Shown here: in pieces, positions 44,573 to 44,592 of the stretch
Numbering within the stretch: position 1 is the first letter of the stretch
How the letters are laid out: each line of letters opens with the position of its first letter
Assembly (NCBI GenBank): GCA_002385665.1
Contig: DGDX01000013.1
Coordinates: 1-44,592 of the forward strand
Direction: 5' to 3'
Length of the DNA: 44,592 nt
Origin: Firmicutes bacterium UBA3941
GTDB lineage: Bacteria > Bacillota > Clostridia > Caldicoprobacterales > UBA3941
Translations under genes and position numbers: made by a program
Notes under the pieces: model-generated
The model's database searches: none
Seen by the model: only the letters and a program-made list of their open reading frames with translations
Told to the model about the DNA's origin: nothing

Positions 44573-44592
44573 CCTATCTCTTATACACATCT
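44569..44592 (+). CDS. Possible first codons of a ylzJ-like gene, cut by the window end
   Basis: ATGA at 44569-44572 overlaps the tepA stop in the operon style seen elsewhere here, and the next codons read MTYLLYTS. In B. subtilis the small gene ylzJ follows tepA, and I recall an LYT motif near the start of that family. However, the last 19 bases also match a sequencing-transposon mosaic end at 18 of 19 positions, so these codons may be artefact. Confidence 0.25.
44574..44592 (+). other. Tn5/Nextera mosaic-end-like sequence at the contig end
   Basis: The final 19 bases, CTATCTCTTATACACATCT, differ at one position (A for G at base 3) from the reverse complement of the Tn5 mosaic end used in tagmentation libraries. 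The window ends exactly at the last base of that motif, where i5 and i7 adapters diverge and a graph assembler would stop. Probably residual adapter rather than genome. Confidence 0.7.

Overview
The window reads as one uninterrupted, AT-rich, entirely plus-strand stretch of chromosome from a motile, endospore-forming anaerobe-type Firmicute (class Clostridia is my best estimate; I cannot name a genus). The grounds are a Bacillus/Clostridium-type fla/che operon running directly into the rpsB-tsf region, a Gram-positive PolC polymerase, CheC/CheD chemotaxis proteins, dipicolinate synthase genes (spore core), purine-rich Shine-Dalgarno sequences and many TTG/GTG starts. It holds 46 genes counting the truncated ones at both ends. 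I see no tRNA, rRNA, CRISPR array, insertion sequence or prophage. Both edges look like contig ends: the left cuts cheY, and the right ends on a near-perfect copy of a sequencing-transposon mosaic end.

Region 1 (1-15458), motility: cheY (partial), fliO, fliP, fliQ, fliR, flhB, flhA, flhF, flhG, a PilZ-domain gene, cheA, cheW, cheC, cheD, sigD, a FapA/DUF342 gene and three small poorly known ORFs. Genes are packed with 4-nt stop/start overlaps and no internal terminator, so this is the 3' part of one long operon. It builds the export gate (FliOPQR, FlhAB), places flagella (FlhF/FlhG), tunes the motor (PilZ), signals (CheA/W/Y with CheC/CheD adaptation) and makes the sigma factor for late flagellar genes. 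cheB, which sits between flhG and cheA in Bacillus subtilis, is not here; the PilZ gene occupies that slot.

Region 2 (15459-28109), translation, envelope and replication: a strong sigma-A-type promoter and folded leader precede rpsB; then tsf, pyrH, frr, a small PASTA-like gene, uppS, cdsA, dxr, rseP, a family 2 glycosyltransferase and polC. The isoprenoid (dxr, uppS) and phospholipid (cdsA) steps feed the envelope.

Region 3 (28110-36074): a second strong promoter and a long structured leader drive rimP-nusA-rnpM(ylxR)-ylxQ-infB-rbfA-nrnA-truB-ribF, the classic nusA-infB operon for ribosome maturation, initiation and RNA turnover.

Region 4 (36075-44592): rpsO with its own promoter and a leader that looks like an S15 autoregulatory switch; pnp; an M16 peptidase; the sporulation genes dpaA-dpaB; an aspartokinase (dapG-like); a TepA/ClpP-like protein; and possibly the first codons of a ylzJ-like gene. 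Here most units have their own terminators.

I found no convincing new multi-gene system. The observations most worth checking are RNA-level (rpsO, rimP and rpsB leaders, a perfect 16-bp inverted repeat after the PASTA-like gene, a dyad around the dapG promoter), a few unrecognised small proteins, the glycosyltransferase placed before polC, and the adapter-like right end.
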